Source: Symbiotaphrina buchneri
Taxonomy: Eukaryota; Ascomycota; Symbiotaphrinales; Symbiotaphrinaceae
Direction: 5' to 3'
Length of the DNA: 64,000 nt
Assembly: GCA_001599915.1 (NCBI GenBank)
Contig: BCIG01000035.1
Coordinates: forward strand, 62,001 to 126,000
Every line of letters starts with the position of its first letter. Positions within the stretch are counted from its first letter, which is position 1. Position numbers and translations under genes: made by a program. Below, piece after piece: positions 11,587 through 22,323 of this stretch. Under the pieces are notes generated by a model. It was not told where the DNA came from. It saw nothing but the letters and a program-made list of their open reading frames with translations, and ran no database searches.

Positions 11587-12150
11587 CACGAAGCGGGGGG
11601 AGTGTCATGAATGACCACTAAGAGGAATTTCGCATCTATACAGAAAAGCAGGTGTCATCACAGATGCCGATGTGGCCCTAGATTGCTCCGGGATCCCCGG
11701 CAGGAGTAGGGAGTAGAGTCATACCTGGGACTATAACGAGCTCGTTTCTCTTGGTCCTTATCCGGAGCAACTTGAGCTCGTCCTCCGGGTCTAGCCCTTC
11801 GACAAGGCCGCCAGCTGCTGCCATGAATGACCAGACCATACGTGCCACCTCTTCTGCGTTTCTGAAACTGCCGTTTGCCCTAGAAGCATCCAGGCTGCCA
11901 TCGCTGGTTTCTTTTGTATTGACTGATGAATTGATCGGCAACGTAGCACTCGACGACGTGGCGGATTCCGCGGCAATCAGGCCAGAAGTGCGGACGATGG
12001 AACCTGTCGCGTGTGATAGGACGAGGGTGCTTTGCACGCCAGGCTTCTGAGACAAGCGCGTGAGCAGGACTTCGGAGTCCTCTGACTGCGAGATTGATCA
12101 GTCAAGCTCCCTTGACTGCTGATGCTCTTGCGCATTACCAAATGTTGCAT
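11587..12150 (-). CDS. Roadblock/LC7-domain protein (dynein light chain type)
   Basis: Exons 12150-12139, 12085-11725 and 11636-11587 give 140 residues. The first coding exon is only 12 nt (MQHL), joined to SEDSEVLLTRLSQKPGVQST. The final exon supplies the last beta strand, so that VIVPDAKFLLVVIHD is rebuilt across the splice; reading through instead gives a wrong tail. LVLSHATGSIVRTSGLI, AEEVARMVWSFMAAA and DELKLLRIRTKRNELVIVP are typical of DYNLRB/roadblock folds, with a Ser/Thr-rich loop inserted in the middle. Such proteins join dynein intermediate chains, or act as Ragulator/Ego scaffolds. The dynein assignment is the likelier one. The gene is divergent from ipi1 (465 bp). Confidence 0.88.
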
Positions 12151-12310
12151 AGTCGTGCTCAACCCGCAAGAGAGCTACGAATCCTAGGACTGCACAGGTG
12201 CTTGTGCGCGGAATGCGGTCTTCAAAGTACTCGGATTGGTAGCATTCGTAGAATTGCCGTGCCTTTGGTGATAGGAGGTTTTCGAATACTGAGAATGCGC
12301 AGAACAGAGC

Positions 12311-12329
12311 AAAATAATAATAATAATAC
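12311..12329. repeat. AAT microsatellite
   Basis: About six AAT units lie in the intergenic space between the roadblock gene and ipi1. Similar short AAT/ATT tracts are found near 19489-19504, 21264-21277, 21609-21627 and 29485-29499, always outside exons. Confidence 0.8.
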
Positions 12330-12412
12330 TGCGAGCCTGGTTGACCAGGACACTGTCGTTCACCGCCTCGGCTAAACCGCGCGCCCTTTTAAAGTATGTG
12401 CCTAAGCGAGCT

Positions 12413-12442
12413 ATAAGGTAAGGTACCATATTCGTACTCCGC
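12413..12442. repeat. TAAGGTAAGGTACC motif copy
   Basis: A short copy of the dispersed GTAC/TAAGGT motif (ATAAGGTAAGGTACCATA followed by GTACTCCG), in the shared promoter region of the roadblock protein and Ipi1 genes. Confidence 0.6.
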
Positions 12443-12615
12443 ACTCCATAACCAGTGGTCGAAAAAGTTCCCATCTCCTTGTTATTAGAGAACTGCATAT
12501 TCAAAGGGTGCGGAACTGCGAAGCACAAAGGGATGCAATCATGCTGAGGGCCCGGCTCACCCACACATACTTGGCCAAGCACAGCGTACCGAACCGCATT
12601 TTGCCCACTTGAGAT

Positions 12616-13805
12616 ATGGGTTCAAGCTCGAGGAAGAAAAAGGACAAGCAGAAGGACTTTCAGGTTTGACGGGGACGCACTCATGCTGATCGTCCATACT
12701 CTGCTGACCCATCGTGCAATAGAAGCCGAAGTTGAAGGTTGGCAAAACCAAGCCAAAAGCCGGCAATTTCACAGACACTAGCTTCAAATCGAAAGGTATG
12801 ATCTGAACTGCTTCTGGGCGCAAGGGCAGCATGTAGCGAAGAATTTCATCCCTACATCCATCATTGAAAGGAATGGGAACGAGACGCGAGACTTTCTAAT
12901 ACTCTATAGGGATTGTTCTTAGCAAACAATCCATCACCTCCACTGCTCCAACCTCGTCGGCCCAATTCATACATCATCTATCGCTCTTAAGCCACCGGTC
13001 AGATACCCAACGCCGGGATTCTCTTGCGCACCTCACCACGGCGCTTTCAACTAGACCTGTTAATACACCCCTCCCTCAGCCAGTCGCGATTATTCTGCCG
13101 AAGGTTCAACCCTTGATCCTAGACGGCTCCAGCAAAGTCAGAGAACAGCTTGTCAAGCTACTTCGCGTCTTGCCTGCGGAGGATGTCGAGGACCACGTGG
13201 AGCAGTTGTTACTGTACGTCAGGGTTGGTATGACCCATCTGGCTACGGATATACGCCTAACGGCTATTGAAGTACTGGAGTGGCTCTTGGAGATAGCCGG
13301 CCCAGAGGTGGTGGGTGGTGCTGGTGGCTGGACGAAGACGTTGAAATGCTTTCTAGCGTTACTAGGTTGGCAAACGGACGAGGCTGCGAAGTGGTCGACT
13401 GCCAAAGCATCATTTGGAAAAGCTGGAAGCAGTGGCAAGATCTCAGTCAAACCTATGCAAGCTCTCGCGTTGTTCTTCAAAACCGGCTTGAGCGTGCCTG
13501 TAAGGGAGACGGACAATGGCCAAAGAGAGTCCGGTTTTCCGCTCTGGTATTCAGACCCGCAGCGTTTAACCCGGAAGTCCACTGGTTTCGCTTACCTCGC
13601 TCTTTTTGGTGCTCCGCAGGATGAGGAGAATGATGTTCTGGAGGACCTGGAGGATAGGTGGAGAGTTTTCGAAAGGTTCAGACCTGCAGTGGAACGCGGA
13701 CTTGAGCTTGCAAAGAAAGATGGTGGAGAGGTTGGTAGAGCGGCAGCCACAGTGAGGAACGTGCTCAGGCAGAGCAACAGAGACTTGGATAGGTCGATGC
13801 TTTAA
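12616..13805 (+). CDS. ipi1: Pre-rRNA processing protein Ipi1
   Basis: Exons 12616-12663, 12723-12795 and 12910-13805 encode 338 residues. The start MGSSSRKKKDKQKDFQ and the following KLKVGKTKPKAGNFTDTSF are hallmark Ipi1 sequence; the main exon then runs from GIVLSKQSITSTAP to the end. The body is helical and repeat-like (LILDGSSKVREQLVKLLR, TDIRLTAIEVLEWLLEI), matching the Ipi1/TEX10 N-terminal domain. Ipi1 works with Rix1 and Ipi3 in the Rix1 complex that, with the Rea1 ATPase, removes ITS2 and matures the pre-60S particle in the nucleus. Introns 12664-12722 and 12796-12909 have GT..AG ends. Confidence 0.92.
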
Positions 13806-14160
13806 TAACATCAGCGCTGGTGGGGTTCTTTCCGAGTCCCAGCGCATTGCACCCGTTCGGTGCGGGTGGCTGAATATATGCCATTGAAGGCGCTAAATGA
13901 TGACATTGATCTTATTATTGAACTTTCCTAGCGTACGATACAAGTGTAGGATGAGATGATCTCTGTTGCGCTTGTATCAAGAGCCGGAATGGATTAACGC
14001 CTATTAATAATATACTTCGTAGATTGTGCTATCGTCGGTGCTCCGGCCCCCCTCCCCACAGGGAAGGACTCGAGCAACCACCGATCCACTGGGCAGCATC
14101 GACGCACCCGACGCTGCATAATAACCTACGCGAATTCAAATTCTGACATAAAAAACACGA

Positions 14161-14861
14161 ATGGCACCTCTCAAAGCTGGGGACAAGTTCCCGGATGGCG
14201 TTACTTTCTCGTACGCTCTCACTCACCTCATTCTCTCTGAGCCCCTCATGCACCCCGCTCCGTTGCTGCTGCACCCATTGTCTTGGCTATCACTCCAGCG
14301 CAGGGATAAAAGCTGACCGATACTCTGTTGCCGTAAAGATACATCCCCTACGATCCCGCCACAGCATCTCTCAATGTTTGCGGAAGGCCCATCACCTATG
14401 ATGCGTCCAAGGAATTCTCCAACAAGCGTGTGGTCCTAGTAGCAACGCCCGGCGCGTTCACCCCTACATGCACTGAGCTGCACCTACCTCCTTTCCTCCA
14501 GAACATCGACAAGCTCAAGGCCAAAGGGGTAGATGTGCTGGCCATCCTTGCCTTCAATGATGCCTTTGTCATGAGCGCCTGGCAAAAGGCGCTCGGTGCA
14601 ACTGACCCGAGCATCGTCTTCCTCAGCGACCCCGAGGCGAATTTCTCGGGCCAGATCGGTTGGACGGTCCAGGATGGGAAGCGGACAGGCAGATACGCCG
14701 TGGTCGTCGACCAAGGCGTCGTCAAGTACGCTGAGACCCAGGAAAACACCAAGGAGGTTACGGTGAGTATTCTAAGCGTTCCATTTGTTCTTGCGACGCC
14801 GCGCATGGCATCTAACATGTCACAGGTCTCTGGCTTGGATGCCGTCCTGGCAAAGCTATAG
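14161..14861 (+). CDS. PMP20-type peroxiredoxin (Asp f 3 family)
   Basis: Exons 14161-14210, 14339-14762 and 14826-14861 give 169 residues. MAPLKAGDKFPDGVTFSYIP is rebuilt across the first intron. The peroxidatic cysteine lies in PGAFTPTCTELHLPPF, and FLSDPEANFSGQIGW and YAVVVDQGVVKYAE complete the fold. The protein ends AVLAKL, and AKL is a fair peroxisomal PTS1 signal. Family members reduce H2O2 and alkyl peroxides with thioredoxin or glutathione. The A. fumigatus homologue Asp f 3 is a dimeric peroxiredoxin and major allergen. I see no second conserved cysteine of the 2-Cys type. Confidence 0.93.
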
Positions 14862-15569
14862 CTAATTTCAGATGAGGGCGAGTAGATATTCCGCGTTCAT
14901 AATTACATCCTTGTTGCAATTATTGGTAATTGATCAATCGTTTCTGCTTCCCTGTAGACATACCGACGTGCGACAAGTCTATGCGTAGTCCTCGAAGGCC
15001 AAACACCGCCCAGAAAGTCGCTCGAACAGAGTTCGAACTCATTCAGAACTAAAGCTGAGAAAGGGCGTATGTTCTTCAGCTTCCAGGTCAGCTGTACCGC
15101 TTTATACAGGACCATGTATCAGAATGCTCCTACAAGATTAACGGGCGTTTCAAGCAAAGATGCAGCCACAGCCAGAGCCGTCATCAATGCAATGAAAAAG
15201 ATGAGACTTATCAGCTCTCAAGGGCCGGTATGGATGGGTGGACAATGTCAGCCCATAAGGTTGACTTTGCTGAGTCTCGAGCGATTACTCCCAGCCGGGA
15301 CATCGAAGAAGGAGAACTTCTAGTAGGATATTCCCCAGTCGTAAACGTTTGAGCTAGATGACATGGGTGATATCAAAGCATCTGGTGGAGGGGAGGCACA
15401 GCATTGCTAGACGAGTGGAGCTTTACAGCTTGACAACCACTGAAAAGGGGTGCTGCAAGTGGACCGGCATTGATCTTCTGGCGTGCTTGTAGGATGGCGG
15501 CCACCAGCGTAAACAGATGACCTAGATAGGTTGGGACTTTCCAAGAGCATCAGACAAACCCCAAGATGT
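14862..15569. other. Intergenic, no gene seen
   Basis: About 700 bp between the peroxiredoxin stop and the 3' end of the RNase P/MRP subunit gene. Short frames exist on both strands but none shows a domain, a start context or splice-supported extension. I see no tRNA cloverleaf, although TTCGAAC occurs near 15030. Confidence 0.4.
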
Positions 15570-16202
15570 TCAGGTAAGTTCTTCATGACTCAGTTCTCGC
15601 CACTGTTTGGCGGCTTGCTCCGGAACTGCGTCGACGCCCGGGATGAACGTTCCACCATTGGCATATCCTGTTCTCTCATCTGGCTTGGCGTCTTTCATAC
15701 ATTGTCGTTTGGTCCGAACAGGAACCCTCTTTTGCGCCCCGCACGTAATGCATTCAGTGACAAGAATATCAGCCCATGATTTTCTTCGTCCCCGACTGTC
15801 ATTGACCAGCCTGGTGACAGATGAGAGGCCCGGAACAAGGAGAGTGTCACATCGCTTGCAGATGGTTCTTTTGATGCTAGGTTCTAGCCGGATTTGACTC
15901 TTCATGGAAACATTTTTCATATGACCAGCGAGCATACGAGCTAAAGAAGGATTCCTGCGAGACATGACCCGTTCCTTGGTTATTTTGTGCATTTCATCTT
16001 CGATCTCGGCCTGAATGCTCAGGCTGTTTGCAGATGTCCGGGCTTTGTCCTCTTCCCGTTTTCCACTGTTGCTCGACCGACTCTGATCCGGAAGAGCTGG
16101 TCCCAGCTCAGGAGCTGTAAGGTACAGGGCGGCCTGATACAGATACGATAGCCTGCTGTGCAAGGCTCTGTTCGGTACGCCTTGTGTGGCCGAGGTGGAC
16201 AT
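15570..16202 (-). CDS. rpr2: RNase P/MRP subunit, Rpr2/Rpp21/Snm1 family
   Basis: A single-exon 210-residue protein. The ATG at 16202 (MSTSATQGVPNRALHSRLSY) is chosen because the longer frame has no further ATG. An N-terminal helical part is followed by the zinc ribbon: RTICKRCDTLLVPG and, after about 35 residues, VTECITCGAQKRVPV, giving two CxxC pairs. SIKRTICKRC is characteristic of Rpr2/Rpp21. This subunit family is shared by RNase P (tRNA 5' maturation) and, as Snm1, RNase MRP; the sequence alone does not separate the two well. The gene is divergent from sub2 (460 bp). Confidence 0.85.
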   Translation of the reverse strand: MSTSATQGVPNRALHSRLSYLYQAALYLTAPELGPALPDQSRSSNSGKREEDKARTSANSLSIQAEIEDEMHKITKERVMSRRNPSLARMLAGHMKNVSMKSQIRLEPSIKRTICKRCDTLLVPGLSSVTRLVNDSRGRRKSWADILVTECITCGAQKRVPVRTKRQCMKDAKPDERTGYANGGTFIPGVDAVPEQAAKQWRELSHEELT

Positions 16203-16662
16203 TCTGGTAGCAATCAATACCACCTGACAACGTAACTGCGCAAGCTCCTGGAGTCTTGAAAAATGAGGGAAAGGTTGGGTTGCCTAGTACGAACTCGGCG
16301 TAGCACAGTGATCAAAACAGGTTAGGATACACGCTATAGCGGAGCCTCAAATCCGCGCAAGGTCGCCGCCCATCTTCGCTTTCCTCTTTACTCCTCTCTT
16401 CATACGACCCTACGCCTCCTTGCTTGCAAGATCGACTTCATCTCCAATCTACCAGCTAAATCGAAAGGCAGACTTCTTATCTCTTTACCGGCAGCGCTGG
16501 TGTTCTTTGGTCCTCGGATTCAGACTTCAGTTGAGCCAGCTCTATTTCGCATCACAGCAGCGCCGAAGCGGCTGCTACTGATCGATCCATTACCAGCCCG
16601 GCAAGCTCTCGCGCCGCCTCAAACCTTCATATTCGATATTCCCGTATAAGTTACGATCCAAA

Positions 16663-18649
16663 ATGTCTCACGAGGAGGATTTGATCGATTACTCTGATGA
16701 AGAGTTTCAGACAACAGATGGCGCAGCAGCCACTACAGCGGCGCCTGCCGCTAATGGTGATGTGGCTAAGAAGGGTGATTCAGCTGGGAATGGTGGTTCT
16801 GTAGACAAGAAGGGAAGCTATGTCGGCATTCATTCCACCGGATTTCGTGATTTCCTGCTCAAGCCGGAACTCCTTCGTGCTATCACCGACTGCGGTTTCG
16901 AACATCCATCGGAGGGTTAGTTGCTTTTCCTCTCCAGCATTGTCCAGTTTCCATATCCAAGCGTCCATCCATCTCCAAAGTCAGAGCTTGGTCTAGCGGT
17001 GTCAGTCCAAGCATCGAGTCAAGTCTACAAAGGATGAGGTATCCTTTTCGGCTGTAGGTGGCATAAACCTGGGTTGTCAGCAAACAAGGTGCGACGCCGC
17101 TCTGGCGTACCCTGTTTCGTCGTCCTTGTGGTTGAAAGAAGAATGAAGCGGTAATGGCTTCATGAATCCAAGATTCCCGGGCATTCTATTGCTTGGATGA
17201 GGTCTTCTGTTGCACATATTGCCGCTGCATCGTTGCTGGAACGGTATCGGTCGCAGGATCTCTCGCACCTGTCTCTAGGCGTGTACATCGCTAGTTCAAC
17301 ATCTTACGCAGCCGCATTCTCGAGATGGATGGACGCTTTCGGATCCCTCCGTCATCGCATGCTTCTTCAATGATAAGGACATGGTCTAACATGGTGTGCG
17401 GTTTATCCATACAGTCCAGCAAAATTGCATTCCGCAAGCAATCCTTGGTACAGACGTCCTGTGCCAGGCCAAGTCAGGTCTCGGTAAAACGGCAGTCTTT
17501 GTCCTTACGACTCTTCAGCAAATTGACCCGGTACCTGGGGAGACATCTGTTCTTGTCATGTGCCACACAAGAGAGCTGGCCTATCAGATCAAGAACGAAT
17601 ACGCACGTTTCAGCAAGTATATGCCCGAAGTGAAGACTGCCGTCTTCTATGGTGGCACACCAATGCAGAAAGATATCGAGATCCTCGCGAACAAAGATAC
17701 GCACCCACATATTATCGTCGGTACGCCTGGTCGCCTGAACGCACTTGTTAGAGACAAGAAGTTGCGCTTGAGCGACATCAAGGTGTTCGTTCTTGATGAG
17801 TGTGATAAGATGTTGGACCAGATTGGTGAGTACAGGTCGCGTCTCTTCCGTGGGAAGTCTCTTATTGATGGCCATAGATATGCGCCGGGATGTTCAAGAA
17901 ATATTCCGTGCTACTCCCACTCAGAAGCAAGTTATGATGTTCAGCGCCACCCTCTCTCAGGATATTCGCCCTATATGCAAGAAGTTTATGCAGACACCAC
18001 TGGAGATCTTTGTTGATGACGAGGCGAAGCTTACTCTACATGGCCTGCAGCAATACTACATGAAACTCTCCGAGGGAGAGAAGAACAGGAAGTTGAATGA
18101 TCTTCTTGATACCCTCGAATTCAACCAGGTGATTATCTTCGTGAAGAGCACTCTCAGGGCGACAGAGCTAGATAAACTGCTGCGGGAGTGCAATTTCCCC
18201 AGCATCGCTGTGCATTCTGGCGTCAGCCAGGAAGAACGGTGCGTATCTCTCGAAACAGGTATTGACAGAGCTGTTACTGATGGCCGTAGCATTAAGCGCT
18301 ACAAAGAGTTCAAGGAGTTCAACAAGCGGATCTGTGTTGCGACAGACGTCTTCGGCCGTGGTATCGACATCGAGAGGATCAACCTCGCCATAAATTATGA
18401 TATGCCATCTGACGCCGACTCTTATTTACATCGGGTGGGTCGTGCTGGTCGATTTGGTACCAAAGGTCTCAGCATCTCGTTCGTCAGTAGCGAGGAAGAC
18501 GAGCAGGTCCTTAAAGCTATCGAGAAGAGATTCGAGGTTGCCTTGCCGTGAGTATCACTCCGACCCTGAACCGGCAGGTCTCCTTGCTAATTGCCTCTAG
18601 TGAGTTCCCGGAAGGCGGGGTCGACTCGAGCACATACATGGCCAACTAG
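16663..18649 (+). CDS. sub2: ATP-dependent RNA helicase SUB2 (UAP56)
   Basis: Exons 16663-16915, 17415-17825, 17878-18238, 18290-18547 and 18601-18649 encode 443 residues, the usual fungal length. Motifs in order: [11 protein letters not shown] (Q motif, across the first intron), AKSGLGKT (Walker A), PGRLNAL, LDECDKM (DECD box), MMFSATLS (SAT), [20 protein letters not shown] and HRVGRAGR. The N-terminus [15 protein letters not shown] is the conserved acidic leader. SUB2 acts in spliceosome assembly and in TREX-coupled mRNA export. The first intron is 499 nt, about ten times the others (51-53 nt), and its length could allow regulation of SUB2 by splicing. Confidence 0.97.
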
Positions 18650-19763
18650 GTGACCGGAAGAGACTTGGATTGGTCAATCCGTCGTCGTGAGAATGCAACA
18701 ATCGGTGCGAGCCCTTGAAGCCTCGGACGTAGTGGGACTCTTTCTCGAAAAGTTGGCTGGCTGGCGGTGATGCTCCAAGGTCAGGACTATCAGGACAGGC
18801 GGTTATGGGTTTCGATGTATTCTAGAAAAAGTTTCACAAGGCACGCTCTCACTTTAGTGCCTTGCGAAGTTGCGAGAGGATATCGCTGTTCATTTTAAAC
18901 TTAAAAGCCTATTCCACTCGTCGCGCACATGGTTATTCCAGCAGGAGCAAGAGCTTGTGCTGGGCTCCAGCCACCCTTGCCGCACGGAGTACTACTTCTT
19001 ACGGTGTCACACTCATTTCTCTTACCGTCGTTAAAGTAGTTTGTAACTTCGTAATGATTGTTGAGGCGTCGTAAGCCGACCCAATTTTCCCTTGGTATTG
19101 TCTCGATTCGGCAAAGGTTGACCGACTGGTCGAGCTGGCCAAGCATTCAGCAAAGGTGCGGTACTTCATAGCTCGCTCAGGGAAGGACTTGAGCTTGGAC
19201 GAGGCTGGTGCAGCATCGTGTGCTCCCGTCGGCATTAATGCTTTTCATCCAAGACGAAGTCCTTCGCTATTGCCAATGCGGACATCAACTTATCCACTGA
19301 TATCAGTCAGCCCTGGCTTGATCCACTGCTAGGATAGCAAAGTAATGCTATGCTGCGTCCTGCAAAGTGGAAGCACGGAATCATTTTCCAAGAACCGATC
19401 CAAGTCGTCGTAATCTGCTGGGTTCGGCCATGACTCGATGTTCCTAATCTAGGGTCCTTTCGGTACCCCATGATCCCTCCATCACCGTGCAATAATAATA
19501 ATAACGGGTCGGTACCATACCTACAAAGTAAGGTCGTAACCACGGCTCTTCGCGCCGTTATCGTCGGTGGATTGATACATTTACATCCGGAGGTAGAGCC
19601 ATACATATCATTGCGGCGGGATGTCATTGGTCCAGCATACTGCAGTCCCCTTTTGCTTTTAGGTTTATGAGTGCGATGCTATTATTGGCACCCAGGCCCG
19701 CCATTACAGCACAAGAGAAAAGTAAGTAATAATTGTATCTGGGTACTTTCTTGCCGCCTGCCT

Positions 19764-19798
19764 CAAGTACCTACCTTACCTTAGGTACCTTAGCCTAG
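19764..19798. repeat. GTAC/TACCTTA palindromic motif cluster
   Basis: CAAGTACCTACCTTACC followed directly by TTAGGTACCTTAGCCTAG makes nested inverted repeats around GGTACC. It is one of the strongest copies of the dispersed motif and lies in the gene-free interval. Confidence 0.7.
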
Positions 19799-21429
19799 AA
19801 AGCTGACACTCGTACCTGACTACGTTAAACCTTCCCCCTGGTACGGGAACGAGGTATGAAGATGTTAGAGTAGAGCTTGGCAGCGCCACAGCACGCAGGG
19901 GCCGTGCGGGCTGCCACTAATCGTCTCGCCCTTGTCTGGGACCTCCGCAAAGCACAGCCCAGCGGAAAGCCAAGCTTACATTCATACCAGCCAGACCAGA
20001 ACAGAATTTTCGGAAAATCCTCAGTGCACATCTGAATAGGTATCATTCGGTTTGCGCTTCCTGCCCGTGTTATACTCTCGGTTTTCAATTTTTCCATAGC
20101 CGTTGCGCAATTGGTGAGCATCAGTACGTCAGGCCTCACTTGTACACTTCTGTTCCGCACTTAAGATTAGGGACGCAGGCGGGGTTTCGAAATAGCAGCC
20201 AACCAGACGATCTTAGTTTGGCTTTGGCTATGGGCGTCTGTCCGGCGATCATGAGGTAGGCGGTAATTCTGATATTGTTTACAAGCGTGCCCAGGTAACA
20301 GTGGCCCTGCGAGGGTGTAGCCGCATGTTCAATTGAGGGTCTTCATGCATCGCACCCAAGGGTCGAAATGACACCACAATGGACCTTCGCCCAGGGCCGC
20401 GGCTGAAACGGCAGCCGAGCAGGCGTACTAGTCGCAGCATCAGCTTGTGCTACCGTATCACTCGGTGATGGTAACTTTGGCCTCCATCAGTTTCGGTTCC
20501 CGGTGCTGATCGACCTACCCGCCTGGAAAAAGGGGTTGCTAGCATCTGTACGTACCCGGCACAGGATCCCTGCCGCATGTGCCCTTCCTTTAATGATATT
20601 GTTCTGCCGTGCGGTTCCGGTAAGACGACGCAGCCAGAACAGGCCACGCGCCTACTCCGGGGCGCTTCAAGGTCCAGAAAGTGGTGAGTTGATTGATGAT
20701 CATCGAGTCCAATTCGGTCAGGCGTGGGCGTTGACTCGCTCTCGTCACGAATCATAGACCGGCCGAAGTGTCAAGGCTGGTACGACGGCCCGTCCGAAGC
20801 TATGAAGAGCAGACGACCAAATCATCGAGGATCCTACGCAACAATCTCCTGCTAGGGCCTTGGCCTGTCAATCAATCGCGCTTGCATGGATCGTGCTGTA
20901 GCGCAGGTGTATGACCGCCAAGCACGAAACAATTGAGTGAGAGGGCAGAATTCCATCCTGTACTCGACCGCTACTGGTAGTACGGAGAACTACTTCAAGA
21001 AAAGCATTGGAGGAGCGATCGAGTATCATGAGAGAATGCCTCCTCTCCTGTAAAGACAAGACCAACATCACCCGCGACCCACATTATGTGGTGATGGTAT
21101 CCATACAGTCACGTTGGCCGCTTCACCGTTGCGGAAGATGTGGTTGTTGACAGCAACAGTATTACAGTAAAGGCTTCTTCCTCGCAGTGGCAACTCTGAC
21201 GGAGGTCTTCGATGCTTCTGTATTTGTCTATTCCTGAACTCAATTTATACGTGGAGGATGTGGAATATTATTATTAGCAGGAGTACCGAAAGCGGCTTAA
21301 GGTAATTAGCGTCCGTTGGATGGGATTTTCCGAGCAGCAGGATCCGAAATTCGAGTGCGCGTGGTTGGAGCGACCTCCCTCTTTGAAAATGGGCGATGCC
21401 CCTAGCGGTGCCGGCGCTGTTCTCTAGCA

Positions 21430-21680
21430 TGGGTACCTGAGGTACCTAATCTTTTCCAAGGTATGAGCTCCGTACCATGGTCTGTGGCCCTCGTAGCTCT
21501 CCTGTGCGTTCTCATAGCGGCGCGCCAATACATCCGCGACCTTCCATCAACCCACTGGTTGGCGGCACCCTTCTCCCAGACTCCGACACACCACCCCCCA
21601 AATTGAAAGAATAATAATAATAATAACACCTTAACTAATCTACCTAAGGTACCTACATAGAGTACAAGCGTAAGGTAGAT
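21430..21680. repeat. GTAC motif copies plus AAT microsatellite
   Basis: GGGTACCTGAGGTACCTAAT at 21431-21450, an AAT tract at 21609-21627 and CTACCTAAGGTACCTAC at about 21641-21657, then GTAAGGTAG by 21680. The microsatellite sits directly beside a motif copy, as it does near 19490-19530 and 12311-12440. Confidence 0.65.
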
Positions 21681-22323
21681 CGGGCTCTTACAGAACCTGC
21701 CACTCCACCCCCATCCGCCGTTGCATCTAACTATCCGCTTCCTGCTCCTCCTCCTCCATCCCCCTCACCTGACTCTCCCTTGTCCGCCGCCATTGTCGTC
21801 GTTGTTCATCGAGGCGTACGTACTCTAGTCGCTCGCTCTTGACCTCTCTCTCTTCATTCTCTGCTGTGCGTGCCTACGCACGCAGTGAGCTCGACGTTAA
21901 CCGAGACGAGCCAAGCCCGTTTGCTGTCTGACCGTTCCAACTCTTGATTTTCCGAGCTAAATAATTGCACTCCTAATCGATCCTCACTCAACCATCCACC
22001 CGTCTCGGTCCGGAAGACGGCAGCTGTGGTATCTACCTTCACTCTTTCAACAACTGCATCTCCCTGCCAGACGTCTCTAACATTCCGTCGCTCGTTCCTC
22101 TACGACCTGATCATCCCGACATAATTTAATGCGAGGACACTGCGGTACCATAACTATCCGAGCGACCGCCGATCGGTGACGAAGTACGCCGCGACCGCCG
22201 CAGAGAAGACTGCCAGCTGAGCTGGTTCTACGCTGGCAGGCGGTTTTTTTCGATATTTGTCTTCCTGTATTACAGGATTGTGCAGTTGCCTCGTCCTAGA
22301 ATCTGTTTTCGAGCCTGACCGGA

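Larger units (their letters stand above)
18650..22323. other. 3.7-kb stretch without a supported gene
   Basis: Neither strand shows a frame with a recognisable domain or a chain of splice-linked coding pieces. The left end is the sub2 3' flank and the right end the promoter of the next gene, with pyrimidine-rich tracts at about 21720-21790. It holds two clusters of the GTAC/TAAGGT motif (19764-19798 and 21430-21680) and three AAT/ATT microsatellites. A noncoding RNA gene or a poorly conserved small gene cannot be excluded by eye. Confidence 0.5.

Noticed and set aside
15010-15050. Possible tRNA T-loop (TTCGAAC)
   Set aside because: No acceptor stem, anticodon arm or D-arm can be paired around it.
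19825-20160. 111-codon minus-strand frame in the gene-free interval
   Set aside because: No recognisable motif, no upstream promoter cue and no splice-linked extension; not enough to call a gene.
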